Below are positions 1 to 11,199 of a stretch of DNA of 64,000 nt, in pieces (within the stretch, counting starts at the first letter, position 1; the number at the start of each line of letters is the position of its first letter). A model generated the notes under the pieces. It was not told the DNA's origin, ran no database searches, and saw only the letters and a list, made by a program, of their open reading frames with translations. This DNA comes from Blastobasis lacticolella. Its lineage: Eukaryota; Arthropoda; Insecta; Lepidoptera; Blastobasidae. A program made the translations under genes and the position numbers. The DNA lies in NCBI GenBank assembly GCA_905147135.1, contig LR990049.1, positions 16,757,428-16,821,427 on the forward strand, given 5' to 3'.

Positions 1-420
1 GACTTTTCGTAGCGATAATACTTACATATCCTCTTGGCAGATTCGCTTTTTAGCCATATTATAGTCACAAAAAGCTAGGGCTGCCAAACGTCCCGGTACA
101 CCGGGATATGTCTCGATTTGAAGCTGTTAGCAAGTCAGTTTTCCCGCAATGAAGGCTGAGTGCTTGTGATCGAGGCGAGAACTGCGAACGACACTGTTTC
201 AATGTCACAAAAATGTATGCTTAATATCCATTTGAAAACGCGTTTTGGGTTTACAAATGTGTTTTGTCTCGAATCAATGCAGGATGCTCCGTGGAAATTA
301 TACGTAGGCGTATCGATCCATAAGGCTCGTCAATAGCGGGGAATCCCGCACTTTTCTAAAATTGACTTACCTATGAAGATTATTTCGATTTACTTATCTT
401 CTTGAATTTTTATCACTTGT
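1..420. other. unassigned noncoding
   Basis: No ORF, repeat terminus or RNA gene could be supported here. It is probably intron or intergenic DNA upstream of the TNF-ligand exons. Confidence 0.4.
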
Positions 421-640
421 TTGTTTAATACGAGACACGTTTTCTGCTCATGCGCAGTTTATGACCTGAGTGGAATTGAAATTATGTATTTTAATTTCTG
501 TTACGGGCCTTGGTGTCTTAATAATGTAAGTAGTTATCAGTTATCGAACACCCATAACACAAGCATTGCTTACTTTGGGGCTAGATGGCGCTGTGTGAAT
601 TTGTCCTAGTATATTTATTTTATTTATGAGAGACAGACTG
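421..640 (+). repeat. SINE-like repeat, tRNA-Gly-headed family (copy 1)
   Basis: The 3' part, around 545-605, is nearly identical in reverse orientation to 10170-10235 and 25105-25170. All share a block containing CTTTGGGGCTAGATGGCG followed by an A/T-rich TTTATTT tail. The 5' part keeps only a scrap (CCTGAGTGG) of the tRNA-like head that is better preserved near 10415-10490. The small ORF across this block is not a gene. Confidence 0.6.
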
Positions 641-689
641 GCAGACGGTTAGACGGACGCCGGTACCTAATAGGGTCCCCATTGATGAC

Positions 690-965
690 AATTAAATCGA
701 CCGGTGTGGTGTCCGGCAGAGTAGAATAGCACCAACCTCTTACACTCGTGGGTGTCGTACAAGGCGACTAATGTTTTCGAGGCACAAGATCTAGTCTCCG
801 TGGGCTGGAAAATGGGCAGCAGCGTTTTCCATTGTTATATTTATAAGACTGCGATCTCCAACCCGAATGGAAAGCGTGGAGATTATGACAATAATCTTCC
901 CTTGCGTGTAAGAGAAACCGGTTCCAAGTAGTTAGGTATCACAATCAATACTATAATAATTTGTC
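690..965 (+). repeat. LINE 3'-end repeat fragment
   Basis: It shares a long block with 43470-43710 (same strand) and 59295-59565 (opposite strand). Common landmarks are the GGCAGAGTAGAATAG start, GGTGTCGTACAA, a CATTGTTATATTTATA run and AGCGTGGAGAT. In the other copies the block runs into the CTGCAGTGGACTG/GATGATG ending typical of lepidopteran non-LTR elements. Confidence 0.6.
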
Positions 966-1021
966 GGTGCGCCCATTAAGATACGCACAGACGACTCTAA
1001 TCTCGGAGACTCGTCGCCGCT

Positions 1022-1097
1022 GAGTATCTCACATACCAGAGTTTACCAGTATCGCAATGTGCGAGACTCCATCTAAATGAAGGTATGTGAGATACTC
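1022..1097. repeat. short inverted repeat (MITE-like core)
   Basis: A perfect 16-bp inverted pair (GAGTATCTCACATACC at 1022-1037, its complement at 1082-1097) is separated by 44 bp. Weaker complementarity continues outward. It may be a decayed MITE. No second copy was noticed. Confidence 0.5.
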
Positions 1098-1155
1098 CGA
1101 CTGCGAGTAGTAATGCGACTATTCTCCGGGACTAGAGTGTGCTACGATCTATCCA

Positions 1156-1337
1156 AACTGACTTGTCTTATTTGTTTATAGAAATTATATATTTAAATTG
1201 ATAATTAGCAGCAGTATTCGTTGAAATTCACGTTATATGTATTTCTTATATATGTAGTGTGATTGATAGGAATGGATGAATGAAATGAAGACGTGATTTT
1301 GGGTATGGTTTGTTCACCAAATAAGACAAGTCAGTCT
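1156..1337 (+). mobile_element. 182-bp MITE, copy 1
   Basis: Terminal inverted repeats ACTGACTTGTCTTATTTG / CAAATAAGACAAGTCAGT bound the element. A second copy lies at 48392-48583 in the opposite orientation with a recognisably homologous interior (for example GCAGCAGTATT and CGTGATTTTGGG). It is non-autonomous: no ORF. Superfamily was not assigned because target duplications are unclear. Confidence 0.8.
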
Positions 1338-1799
1338 ATTGTAATGGGATCACGGCCTTTGAGTTTAGTCAGAGAATATATATACTAACGTAAGTATAGT
1401 GTAGTATAACGTAAGTATGATGAAGCTCATAACAGACCCAAAATGTTTGTCGGATAGTACTATTATGCATTTACATTAAGATATTAATACCTAGTAGTTT
1501 TTATCTTGTGATGATTTGCCATAGTTTTAGAACTTTTAGAAGTTCCCGCTACCCATGGATACAAGCTCTTTGGTATAAAGTTCAAAACTGAAAATTTTAG
1601 ACTGTATAACAGACTTATCATGTTAGTTTTGTATTAATTTATTTAACGTAATATTAATGAACTGTAAGGAAAATAAACACATTTAAGGAAGCAACTCATT
1701 TAACATGTCATACTCAGATTAAGTCAAACGTAACTGGTTTAAACCTGGGAAAAGTCCATTATTCCACTTAAGTCAGCTCTTATAATTAGAAACGTATAA

Positions 1800-2002
1800 T
1801 ATTTTGGGATTGTGTGGCCTTACCACCGTCATCTGTGCCCAGGCCTACCTCACCTGCTCGTGGTTGCACTGTTGGCAGACGAAGCTCTGGCGAATCGGCT
1901 TTTCCCGGATTGTGCGGATCAGAAAAACGAACCCTCGTGGAAACCTAGGTTGATTATGATGTATTCAGGAAATTTTAAATAGTAATTTTTGTATTGTTCC
2001 AG
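1800..2002. other. intron of TNF-ligand gene
   Basis: This is upstream intronic sequence ending in the acceptor TTGTTCCAG before 2003. A stretch around 1810-1950 is less AT-rich and briefly open, but its phase does not fit the next exon, so it is not called as coding. Confidence 0.4.
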
Positions 2003-2874
2003 ATATAGTCGGACCGTGGATGCGCGACACGACAATCTCTTCAACAGACAGCGAGTCCATTGTATCCCTCGGCCCGAAAGATAACCACGTTATCGTCAAC
2101 TCGGACGGCCTGTATCTGGTCTATGCACAAGTGAGTTTGACCTCAAGTTACGCACAAATTTATTAAAAGAAACAAATATCCAGCACTCCAACATCTATGG
2201 AGTAGTTTACAAGGATCATGGCGAAAACATACATTGACATGAAAGTTGCGAATGTCATCGCTTTTTTTATTAACAATAGGCTTGCATTTGACCTTAACTC
2301 ACCTGATGGAAAACGACGATGAGGTCGAAGATGTAGCATGCGTGCCTAGAAGATACCACTCTTGATTTGAAGACCCCAAGATTATACTTAGCAACTCCCA
2401 ACTCGTGTGAAGAACCTGACTATACTGGCTCAAACAACTACCATGGATATCTTAGACGAATTTAAGGTCTCGGTGCAGTCAACACATGACGCATGACCGC
2501 ACTAACGCTTCGCACCACAACCGCCTCAACACCCACGGAGGTCAGTAGGATCCTCGTTTGGTGGTGGGATACTCACGCTTCTTAGCCTTGACCAAGACCT
2601 TTCCATTTCACAGTTAATGTACATCACCCGCTCCCCGAGTTGCTACTTTATACTGGCGCGGACGCCGGGCGAGAAGACGCGACAGCTTTCCGCCTGCGCT
2701 ACGGGAGATGACTCCTCGGCAAGACCAATGGAGAAGGCGCAGATCTCCTGCTCCACGCAAACGGTAGCCAGACTCCGCCGCGGAGACTCAGTCAATATTG
2801 CCCAGAGGGACAACAGGACCCTCTGGCTACGAAAAGGGTACTCCTTCATGGGTTTTGTCAAGCTTAGTTCCTAA
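2003..2874 (+). CDS. egr: TNF-superfamily ligand (Eiger-like), last two exons
   Basis: Two exons, 2003-2130 and 2614-2874, encode the C-terminal TNF homology domain. The first begins after TTCCAG, uses two bases of a split codon, and ends in phase 0 at a GTGAGT donor. The second begins after a CAG acceptor and runs to TAA. Joined, they give about 129 residues. Seen motifs are the core strand GLYLVYAQLMYI across the junction, two cysteines 29 residues apart (LSACATG and QISCST, a likely disulfide), and the terminal strand SFMGFVKL just before the stop. Family knowledge: Eiger is the insect TNF, a type II membrane trimer shed to signal through Wengen/Grindelwald to JNK. The cytoplasmic, membrane and stalk exons lie upstream of the window or were not recognised. 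An identity other than Eiger within the TNF superfamily is possible. Confidence 0.8.
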
Positions 2875-4380
2875 TATCTGTGATACTTAGTTTAAGTTAC
2901 TGACTTATCGGATTAGTAGTCTATGGTGTTGGTGCAAACGAATGAATGTTCTAGTGGACACAGCAGTGGGTGAGGAAATTCGTGAAAGTAGACTATTAGC
3001 TGGCAGGAGTCGCCAATATAGTTCTTCCAATACATTTGTTGTAGTTTAAATTAGTTAGGTCGAGCGATGATGATGATTTTTATATGCCGGTAATTGCAGT
3101 GCCATATGTACATAAAGTTACATACATCACACAATATAATTATTATGAAGTAAGAAGTAGTTGTTATCAATAAGTGTTCGTATTAAACATTGAGATTAGT
3201 GTTGAAAGTGGTTATGGTATAGGCTGTATTATTATTTCGGATTTTATTAATAGTAGTTAATAATAACATTTAATAATTAAGTTACCAGAGCAATTGTGGC
3301 AATGCAATCATTACGTACGCACTAAATTTGATCTCGTAATCGCAGTGAATGCACCAAAAAGCGTTAGTTTTGTGTAAGTTTCATTTGTCTTTTTATAGCT
3401 GAATTTATTTCAGTTCCTTTCTTTTTTGTCTAATATGTAAATTATTTTGTCGAAGTTACATTATCGCGACCTGCGTGTGAATTATGACTTTAGGTTTTAT
3501 TAAATGCTTACATAGCAGAAATGTATAGAATGTTAGCCCTCATTGCTGTACGCTAATGTTACAATGTAACATGTAAACTGGAACGTAAACTAATTAATAT
3601 GGTTTGCAATGTAATATTTAGCTCGTTACGTCTCATAGGAATTTGCGCTTACTAGTTATTACGGAGAATCAGCTGTGTATGCTTAAAAATGCACTTGTTA
3701 TGACACAACACCGATTAGATTGATATTCTCTATATATTCTCAGTTCTACATTTGATTATAAATAAGTGGATGAATAATAATGTCAAATGCTCAATAATAG
3801 CATTTATTAAAGTAAGGATAATGCATATCACTTTTTACGTTCAACACTTCTAATTTGTAGTTATTGTTTACATATACCAATTTGTTTGTAAAATTTAGGT
3901 CTTCCTATAAGCGTTTGTACATATGTATCGAGAATAGTTTTACTCCAGTCAATATTGTAAGTTCATTTTGTACAGATTTTGCTTTAAAGTATAAGAGCGG
4001 AAATGAAAGTTTTGTGGTGCTGATTGTAGTATTTGCCTATAGACTTATAATAGTCTGATAATTTACGTAAGTAATTAAGATAAAATATTGAGCTGTTTTT
4101 CTTAATGGAATAACAATAACAATGTGATTATTGTTTTGTTGATTATTTAGGTATGATAAACCTACTTACCTATTCTTATTGTGAACTGCACATTATGCCA
4201 TATAATACATATCGATGTGATATTAAAATAAATAATAATAATTACTATTTCCATTAATCATTCAAATTACAGTTACTTTAAGCTGGCCTTGATCAAATTT
4301 TAAGTGTAATTTATACGAAATTTCCCGTCCACAAATAAATAAATGTGTACCACAATAAAAACTGTTTTTATGTAGTCACA
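2875..4380 (+). other. 3' UTR / downstream flank of TNF-ligand gene
   Basis: AT-rich sequence without credible ORFs. AATAAA-type signals occur near 4228 and around 4336-4356 (AAATAAATAAATG, CAATAAAAAC), any of which could end the transcript. Poly-T and TAATAATAA tracts are frequent. The exact cleavage site cannot be fixed by eye. Confidence 0.4.
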
Positions 4381-4439
4381 CCACAAGAAACACAAACCAA
4401 CTCTAGGCTGACCGTGGAACCTTTGGCGTAAACGATTTA

Positions 4440-4720
4440 TTTAATGGAAAAGAGACTAGACATGTTCTGGGTACCCGGTTTGGATCGGGCAATTTTTCTA
4501 GGTTCCGGCCAGGTACCCGGCTGTGCCGCATCTTATGTTACTATATAATTAACCAGCTATAAATGATACATAATTTTTAAACTAAATTTAAATTAAAGAT
4601 ATAGAATATTTTTACGCTTAGTGCGAATTGCTCATATGAGGAACATTAATTTGCACATCAATTACTTCAAATGAGTAGATGTTCCCAAAAGCCGGTCGTA
4701 CTCGATCTTATGTTACTATA
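4440..4720. repeat. duplicated short segment next to TIR element
   Basis: ATCTTATGTTACTATA occurs at 4531-4546 and again at 4705-4720, each preceded by a CCGG-containing segment. The second copy is where the following TIR element inserted. No gene is visible. Confidence 0.4.
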
Positions 4721-5235
4721 CAGGGTGTTTCATAATACATGTATAAAGCCGAAAGGGTGTTAAAGTATAGCTTGCAAAGAGTACACTGGCGACTTCATAT
4801 TATCCAGACATTGAATTTTAATTTTTATAAAAAATCTTCGTTTTTAAAGAAAAATAACCATATCGACTACGTTGATGCGCAGCTCTATTTCAAGTTGATG
4901 ATCCTAGAAGGAGAAGTTTAACCTTTTAAATTAAAATTACAGTATTTTTTTGTACAGAACCCTCAAACCAAAAAATACAAAACGGCTAATTTAGATCTCC
5001 TTAATATCCCATTGCGCCTAGTACTATGAACTTGAGTGACCTTTTACAACTGATTTCTAGAGATGCGGTCTTTCGTTTTCAAAATGTCGATTATCGACAT
5101 TGAAAAGGTAAAAGTTCGATAGTCATTTTCTCGCTTACTATTCCACGCACGAAAAAAATAAATGTACCTATCGTTTTAATACGTTTAGCACTCCATCCAG
5201 TTCACGGCTTTATACATGTATTATGAAACACCCTG
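4721..5235. mobile_element. 515-bp TIR DNA element
   Basis: Near-perfect terminal inverted repeats of about 31 bp start CAGGGTGTTTCATAATACAT on the left; the complement ends at 5235. It is flanked by TATA on both sides (4717-4720 and 5236-5239), which fits a TA/TATA target duplication. The interior has no transposase. A Tc1/mariner-like MITE is the best guess from target site and ends. The 60-residue ORF inside is incidental. Confidence 0.8.
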
Positions 5236-5239
5236 TATA

Positions 5240-6040
5240 ACGTAAAATATGTTTCTTTATCGTATTTACGACATCCCTGATCGTATTAACCTCTTCGTGA
5301 AATCGCAGGCCCACTTTTAGCATTTCCACTTGACAGACAAACTTATAATTTTTTGGTTGAATAGGACAATTATTATCACGATTGGCGCGAGAAAGCGAGC
5401 GATGTTGACGTGGTTTTTGGCCACGCGGTACCCGGAAACCCTATTACCCGGTACATCTCTAAAAGAGACCGACTAGGCAAGCAGTCTAGCTAGGACGACG
5501 TCTAGAACTTCTGGAATTACCATATAGAGACTGAATACAGGAATCACAATTCACCATGTCCAACAGTGGACTCATAACTGAAACACTACAACAAAGTAGG
5601 TTCTCACAGGTAGGTAGAAAATCTTTTTTTTCTATAATTATCGCGCATTCTATTCTAATTAGATAGGTACCATCTACGATCACTCAGAATGCTTGTCAAG
5701 GGTAATCTCGATTTGTCGTACATAATTAGGAATTCCTATAGCTAGTAAATGCGCAACGCATAATTATGTATGTAATTCAAATAAAAAAAAAATAGTATGG
5801 GGGAACAGAAATGTAGATCAGACTAACATGTACGGGCAAGTTTGCTATGAAAACTTATTTATTTTATTTATTTAACAATTTATTACTACTTTTACTTAGT
5901 GAATATAATAAACACATCATGTTGTAGCTGTGATAGTAACTGTGATTTTAGTTACGAGGATATAGGTTGTGTAAATATGTCATGTAATTATAAACAGGTA
6001 ATTGAAAAATTATATCATACAATAATCGTAACACTACGGA
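5240..6040. other. unassigned noncoding
   Basis: No supported gene. It contains short repeats such as GGTACCCGG-like motifs at 5427-5452 that resemble 4472-4520, plus poly-A and TTATTTA tracts. Confidence 0.4.
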
Positions 6041-6317
6041 GTGCATCTGTACGTACGCGTTCCTTGTGTAGGAAGTAGGAAGCGTACTAGTGGCAGGGTA
6101 GTCGGATGGAACTACCATGTTCGCCAGCTCCATGAGAAAGCTCGTGAATGTTTTAGGTTGTGGGCACACTATGGGAAACCAACAATGGGTAATATGTATG
6201 ATAATATGTGTATAACAAGAAAGGCATTCAAAAACAAATTAAAATGGTGCCAAAACAATGAAGACTAAATGGTGAATAAGAATGGTGATTCTGATGGTGA
6301 TACGCCCTAACAACATA

Positions 6318-6656
<339 letters not shown>

Positions 6657-6965
6657 TAAATGGGCTCGAGTCCCCAGCTGCTATAGCGAATATGTTCGCG
6701 GAGCACTTTCAGGTGAAGCCGCTGAGCGTGGAGCGTGTGGGCGAGGCTGAGTCCAGCAGTGGGCGCGGCGAGGAGCCGTTGCGCTTCAGCCCGGCCGAAG
6801 TGGCCATGGCGGTGCGCCGGATTCAGCGCGGGAAGTCGCCCGGCCATGATGGACTCAGCGTCGAACACCTACTCTACGCCGGCGATTAACTCTACCGTGT
6901 TCTGTCGATACTGTTTAATTTATGTTTAGAGTATAGTTACCTGCCACACGACTTGATGCGTACAG

Positions 6966-7154
6966 AGGGCCTAGTGTGAGTTCCGCTTCGATTTTACTTT
7001 ACTATCGCGTTTGCGTTTACGTGGAAATTAGTATGAAAACATATATAGCGCCGCCTAGTGGTACGTAAATGAAGTTTTTTTCTTCATACTAATTTCGACG
7101 TAAACGCAAACGCGATAGTTAAGTAAAATCGAAGCGGAACTCACACTAGGCCCT
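6966..7154. mobile_element. 189-bp foldback MITE inside the LINE
   Basis: Arms of roughly 70-75 bp are near-perfect inverted repeats, beginning AGGGCCTAGTGTGAGTTCCG and ending with its complement. Only about 40 bp separate the arms. CAG flanks both ends (6963-6965 and 7155-7157), a possible 3-bp target duplication. It splits the RT region of the LINE and so is younger than it. It has no coding capacity. Confidence 0.85.
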
Positions 7155-8330
7155 CAGTAGTAGTTCCGATAGTGATGAACAAAACGGGGGATCTATCGAG
7201 TCTCAACAACTAATAGACCTATATCATTGGGTACCGCTGTTGGCAAGGTGCTTGAAAGGCTTCTACAACCCCACCTCTTGAAAAGCATTCGAATTGATGA
7301 CGCTCAATTTGGATTCCGTGCCGGTCTCTCGACAGAGTCTGCAATTCTTAGTGTAAAATATGCGGTGAACTATTATGTTAATAGAAACACATCAGTATAT
7401 GCCTGTTTTTTAGACCTCAGCCGTACGTTTGACCTTGTTAACTACGACAGACTGTGGGAAAAGTTATCGCACTCTGACACTAAGACTGAAATTGTAGATT
7501 TGTTTAGGTACTGGTACGGAAACCAAGCTAATTGCGTGAGATGGGGTGACGCGCTCTCTAGTGAATATAGACTAGAGTGCGGCGTTCGCCAGGGAGGGCT
7601 CACTTCTCCGGACCTCTTCAACCTCTGCGTAAATGGCCTTATTGAGGAATTGAGAGGCTCCAGGGTCGGTTGCCACATTGGTAACGTGTGTGTTAACAAT
7701 GTGAGCTACGCGGACGGTATGGTTCTTCTCAGCCCCTCAATAAACGGCATTCGGAAACTTTTTGAAATATGTGAATCATATTCCAGAAGGCACGGTTTGA
7801 AATACAACGCGTCAAAAACCGAACTTTTCGTTTTCAGAGCTGGAAGAGGTCCGGAGACGGTGCCACCTGTGTACTTAAATGGGTCTGTGGTGCGGGTGGT
7901 CGATAATTTTAGGTACCTTGGGCATATTCTCACGGAAACGCTGTCCGATGATGCTTGCACGTAGATTTGCGCGATGCACCGAAGACGTAAAAGTTACTTT
8001 GTTCAAGGCATTCTGTCAATGCTTTTATAGTTGTAGTATGTGGACAAAGTACACAAAACGGTCCATTAACGTGCTTCGCGTACAATACAACGACGCCTTT
8101 CGTATTTTATTGAAACTTCCTCGTTTCTGTAGTGCAAAAGCCATGTTTTCCGATGCTGGCGTTCCTGATTTTTTCGCTATTTTAAGAGAACAGCCTCTTG
8201 CTGGGAAAGGTTGAAGAATGCGAAAAATTTTATACTGGAGCGGGTATGTGAGGACATAAGTAACCCTCAGGGCTGTCCAACTCTCATTTCCTTTGTGTGT
8301 ACAATAGAGCTCTGGAAGAAAAAACTAGGA

Positions 8331-9014
8331 TGTCTCCACCTCTATTTACTCATACTAAAAAAAATGTGTCCCTTTCCCCCCATCCCGTGCACGACGATAA
8401 ATGAAAAGCGACTTTATTACGTACATTTTAAGGATTAGAATCAACTGTAGTAGTTGCTTGTGAGAAAACTACTGACGACCGACTAAACAACGCCGAGAAT
8501 AAAATTTTTTCCGCGATGGCGCCAAAGTAACAAACCAATATTTTTGTATTTTGTGTATTTTGTGTGCCCTGTGACGCGACCGACGCTGTTTTCACTCCTA
8601 AGTATTTTCAATTTTTTAATTACTATTTGTTATTGAAGAGTTCAGTGAAATTAGGTTTGTGTGGGAAGTAATGAATTTAATTTTCATTTCAGTGCGTTTA
8701 GCGTTTTAAATCTGTACTTTGTGTTCGTGTTCGTATTAGTGTATTTACGGACCTTCTGTAATTCTGTATGTATTTTGATTTTGCGAGTATTTCCCTTTTA
8801 TTTTTCCAATCTATCATCCGTTTAACAACAGTTGGTAAAACTTCAATCTAATTCTAGATTGTTTGCAATCCCGTACACAAATAGTTCTCGTTTTCAGGTA
8901 TGGATAAACCATTGTCCATTCTTGCTCGACTATCATCGTAGCCAGTATAATAATAAATTAAAACACGTAAACGTGTTTGTGTAGGTACGTCATTTCGCTC
9001 CTGACGATATTGCT
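8331..9014. other. unassigned noncoding
   Basis: T-rich sequence with TTTGTGTATTTTGTG-like runs at about 8540-8580. No gene supported. It could include the original 5' end of the P-type element that follows. Confidence 0.35.
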
Positions 9015-9110
9015 ATAAAACGATACTATCATCATCATCATCATCATATCAGCCGAAGGACGCCCACTGCTGGGCGGGCATAGGCCTCTTCTATCAATAC
9101 CCCACCCCAA
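9015..9110 (-). repeat. RTE-type LINE 3'-end remnant
   Basis: A (CAT)n run at 9031-9049 is followed by TCAGCCGAAGGACGCCCACT and GGCATAGGCCTC. On the minus strand this is the common lepidopteran LINE ending GAGGCCTATGCC...(GAT)n. Only the tail is present. Confidence 0.7.
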
Positions 9111-9438
9111 AGTTGCTTAATTGTTTAGATTTCAATATTTATTGCTTCATAAGTTAGGTAAACATTATTAACCCTTTACTGCAAATATAAACCTAAAAGG
9201 ATTTGCGTTATCTTAAACCTCCAAGTTCCAAGAGGCTTTGTCCAGAATTGACCTCACAATTTTACAAGTCTTTTTTCATCAGCGTCCCCTTTGCTGCACT
9301 CCAACCGACCTCACTTAATTCTAATGCTAAATAGGTGTTTTAGGTTGTAGATTTTTCCAAATCCAATTTTGCCCTGCACAAGCACCCCCCGCAAGAGCTA
9401 CATCCATCTGTTGATGTGCTAAGCTCTTCCACAACCCA

Positions 9439-10735
9439 ATGTGCCCCCGTTATGAGAACTTTGATGAGTTTTCTGCTGACCACCTCTCAACACCGTCCAC
9501 ATCTTTTGATGTGGGAGCCTGTTTGAGAGAACAGTCAGTCTACTGTTCACCAAGGCCTTGTACATCTACAGATCTATTGAGCTCAGAGCAACAAGAGTGG
9601 CCTTTCATTGTTAGCTCCATACCTCTTTGGGAGTGTGCTACTCTTATTCGTAGGAGTAGATGTAAAATTAAAAGGAAACCTGATGAAGGAACTTTTGTTA
9701 AATATCCCTAATATATCTTAGACTATCATCAATGATTTTATTTTCCAGCATTTGACAGACATTTCACCTACTAAATCTGAATCAGACAAGCTGTGTGTTT
9801 TGTTGTTTGATGAAATGGTTATTAGTAAAAATTTATCTTTAAATTTTCAAACCGGATTAATAGAAGCCTTTGAGGATCTTGAATCCAGAAAACTTTCTTT
9901 AAATGTTGCTGACAAAGTAAGTTTTCATGGCCTCTTTAGTAATTGGAAAATACTAATAGCTTTTTTTTGTTGAAGATGGTGTTAAAACCTCTAATTTCAA
10001 GAATATTAATGTCAGCTGTTTTCAGTAATGGATTTTCAATTAGAGTCACAATTAGTGACCAAGGATCTGCCAATGTTGCGGCAATAAACCCATTGATATT
10101 AGATACTAGAGCTGAACAATTGCATAACACTATAGTAATGATGCCAATATAAATAAATAAATAATCATTGACAAATTCACACAGTGCCATCTAGCCCCAA
10201 AGTAAGCAAAGCTTGTGTTATGGGTGCTAGATAACTAGATAATTTTTCTGTATGTCTATTTTGTATACTATTTATTGTGCACAATAAATGTTAAATAAAA
10301 TAAATAAATAAAATAAACTACTTGTATACTTTTAAATACATACTTATTATACATAGAACATCCTGAACATCCTGACCTGTAACAGAAATTAAAATTAATC
10401 ATTTTCAATTTCTGCCTGGCCGGGAATCGAACCCGGGACCTCTTGCGTGGCATATCGGCATGTAGACCACTAAACCACTCAGGTCGTCAGGTCGGGGTTG
10501 CAGGAATATTCTGCAATATGTTGTAGACAACCAAAAGATATATGATATATATGTGTCCCATTTATTAAAATGTTTCTGAAATAATTTCCAGAAAAAAGAT
10601 GTGCTCCTTAATGGAAATAGCGCATAGTGTTCTTTTCTAGGGACACTATAAAGCAGATGGTTGTGGTGGCAAAACCTGCACCATCCATCTTACCGACAAG
10701 CATCAGCACCCAAAGTTATATGACAGGATAAAGGT
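9439..10735 (+). pseudogene. P-element/THAP9-type transposase relic
   Basis: Ordered fragments match the P-element/THAP9 transposase core. 9752-9973 encodes CVLLFDEM, the first acidic catalytic motif, then FEDLES and ADKV..HGLFSNWK..IAFF. 9970-10152, in another frame, encodes FSNGFSIRVTISDQGSANV, the conserved DQG..N block. Near 10640-10733, after a possible TTTTCTAG acceptor, comes LTDKHQHPKLYDRIK, matching the KLT..H..P..KMK segment. An upstream open stretch (9439-9711) may be the N-terminal part but shows no THAP zinc finger. Frameshifts, stops and a SINE insertion at about 10150-10495 make it nonfunctional. Family assignment rests on the motifs and their order; the 9439-9711 piece is uncertain. 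Confidence 0.65.
10150..10497 (-). repeat. tRNA-Gly-headed SINE
   Basis: On the minus strand the head (about 10490 to 10415) resembles tRNA-Gly(GCC): a D-arm-like TGGTTTAGTGGT box A, an anticodon loop TGCCACG, and a strong T-arm/box B GGTTCGATTCC flanked by CCGGG/CCCGG. The acceptor stem does not pair, so it is not a functional tRNA gene. The body ends at the TAAATAAATAAATAA tail near 10150. Tails of the family recur at 421-640 and 25084-25175. Confidence 0.75.
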
Positions 10736-10739
10736 ATTT

Positions 10740-10985
10740 ATATATTGTTTGTTATTTGTACATATGTTTACCTTATTGTTTGTACAGAAGACGGCACATC
10801 AGCCTATCCACCACCAGTATAAAATCTAAGGTCTTAACAGGGTATGTCAAGCGTTTTCTGTACCTACAGTATTAACACATTGTATAACCACAGACCATTT
10901 CTATTACAACTTTTTAATGGCCTTATGCAAAAACTGTTTTGTGTACATTTGACAACTGAAAACCATTTTCATTTACTTATATTAT
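10740..10985. other. unassigned noncoding
   Basis: No coding signal was recognised. It may hold further decayed parts of the P-type element. Confidence 0.35.
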
Positions 10986-11150
10986 GCACTAGCGACGTGC
11001 CCGGAAGCACAGGTAGTGACCTTAACCAATTAAAATTATACACCAAAGCCTTCCGCATGAAGCACTCTGTCTGTTGGTGAAAACTGTATGAAGATCGCGA
11101 ATAAACAGACAGACGCAGCGTGGGAATTTGTTTTATAATATGTAGTGATA
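10986..11150 (+). repeat. interspersed repeat, TAGCGAC...TTTATAATATGTAGTGA family (copy 1)
   Basis: Starts ACTAGCGACGTGCCCGGAAG and ends TTTGTTTTATAATATGTAGT. The same outline occurs at 14707-14893 and, more weakly, at 16965-17140, with shared GGTGAAAACTG..TGAAGATC and CAGACGCAGCG blocks. It is probably a LINE 3'-end or a SINE derived from one. Confidence 0.6.
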
Positions 11151-11199
11151 CCATTTTTACTATACCATACCATTTTTTAATTTATATATTTGTTATATC

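Noticed and set aside
1810..1950. Upstream coding exon of the TNF ligand
   Set aside because: A short frame is open and less AT-rich, but its possible donor gives the wrong phase for the exon at 2003.
10415..10490. Functional tRNA-Gly gene on the minus strand
   Set aside because: Box A, anticodon loop and T-arm are tRNA-like, but the acceptor stem does not pair and the sequence continues into a SINE body with an A/T tail.
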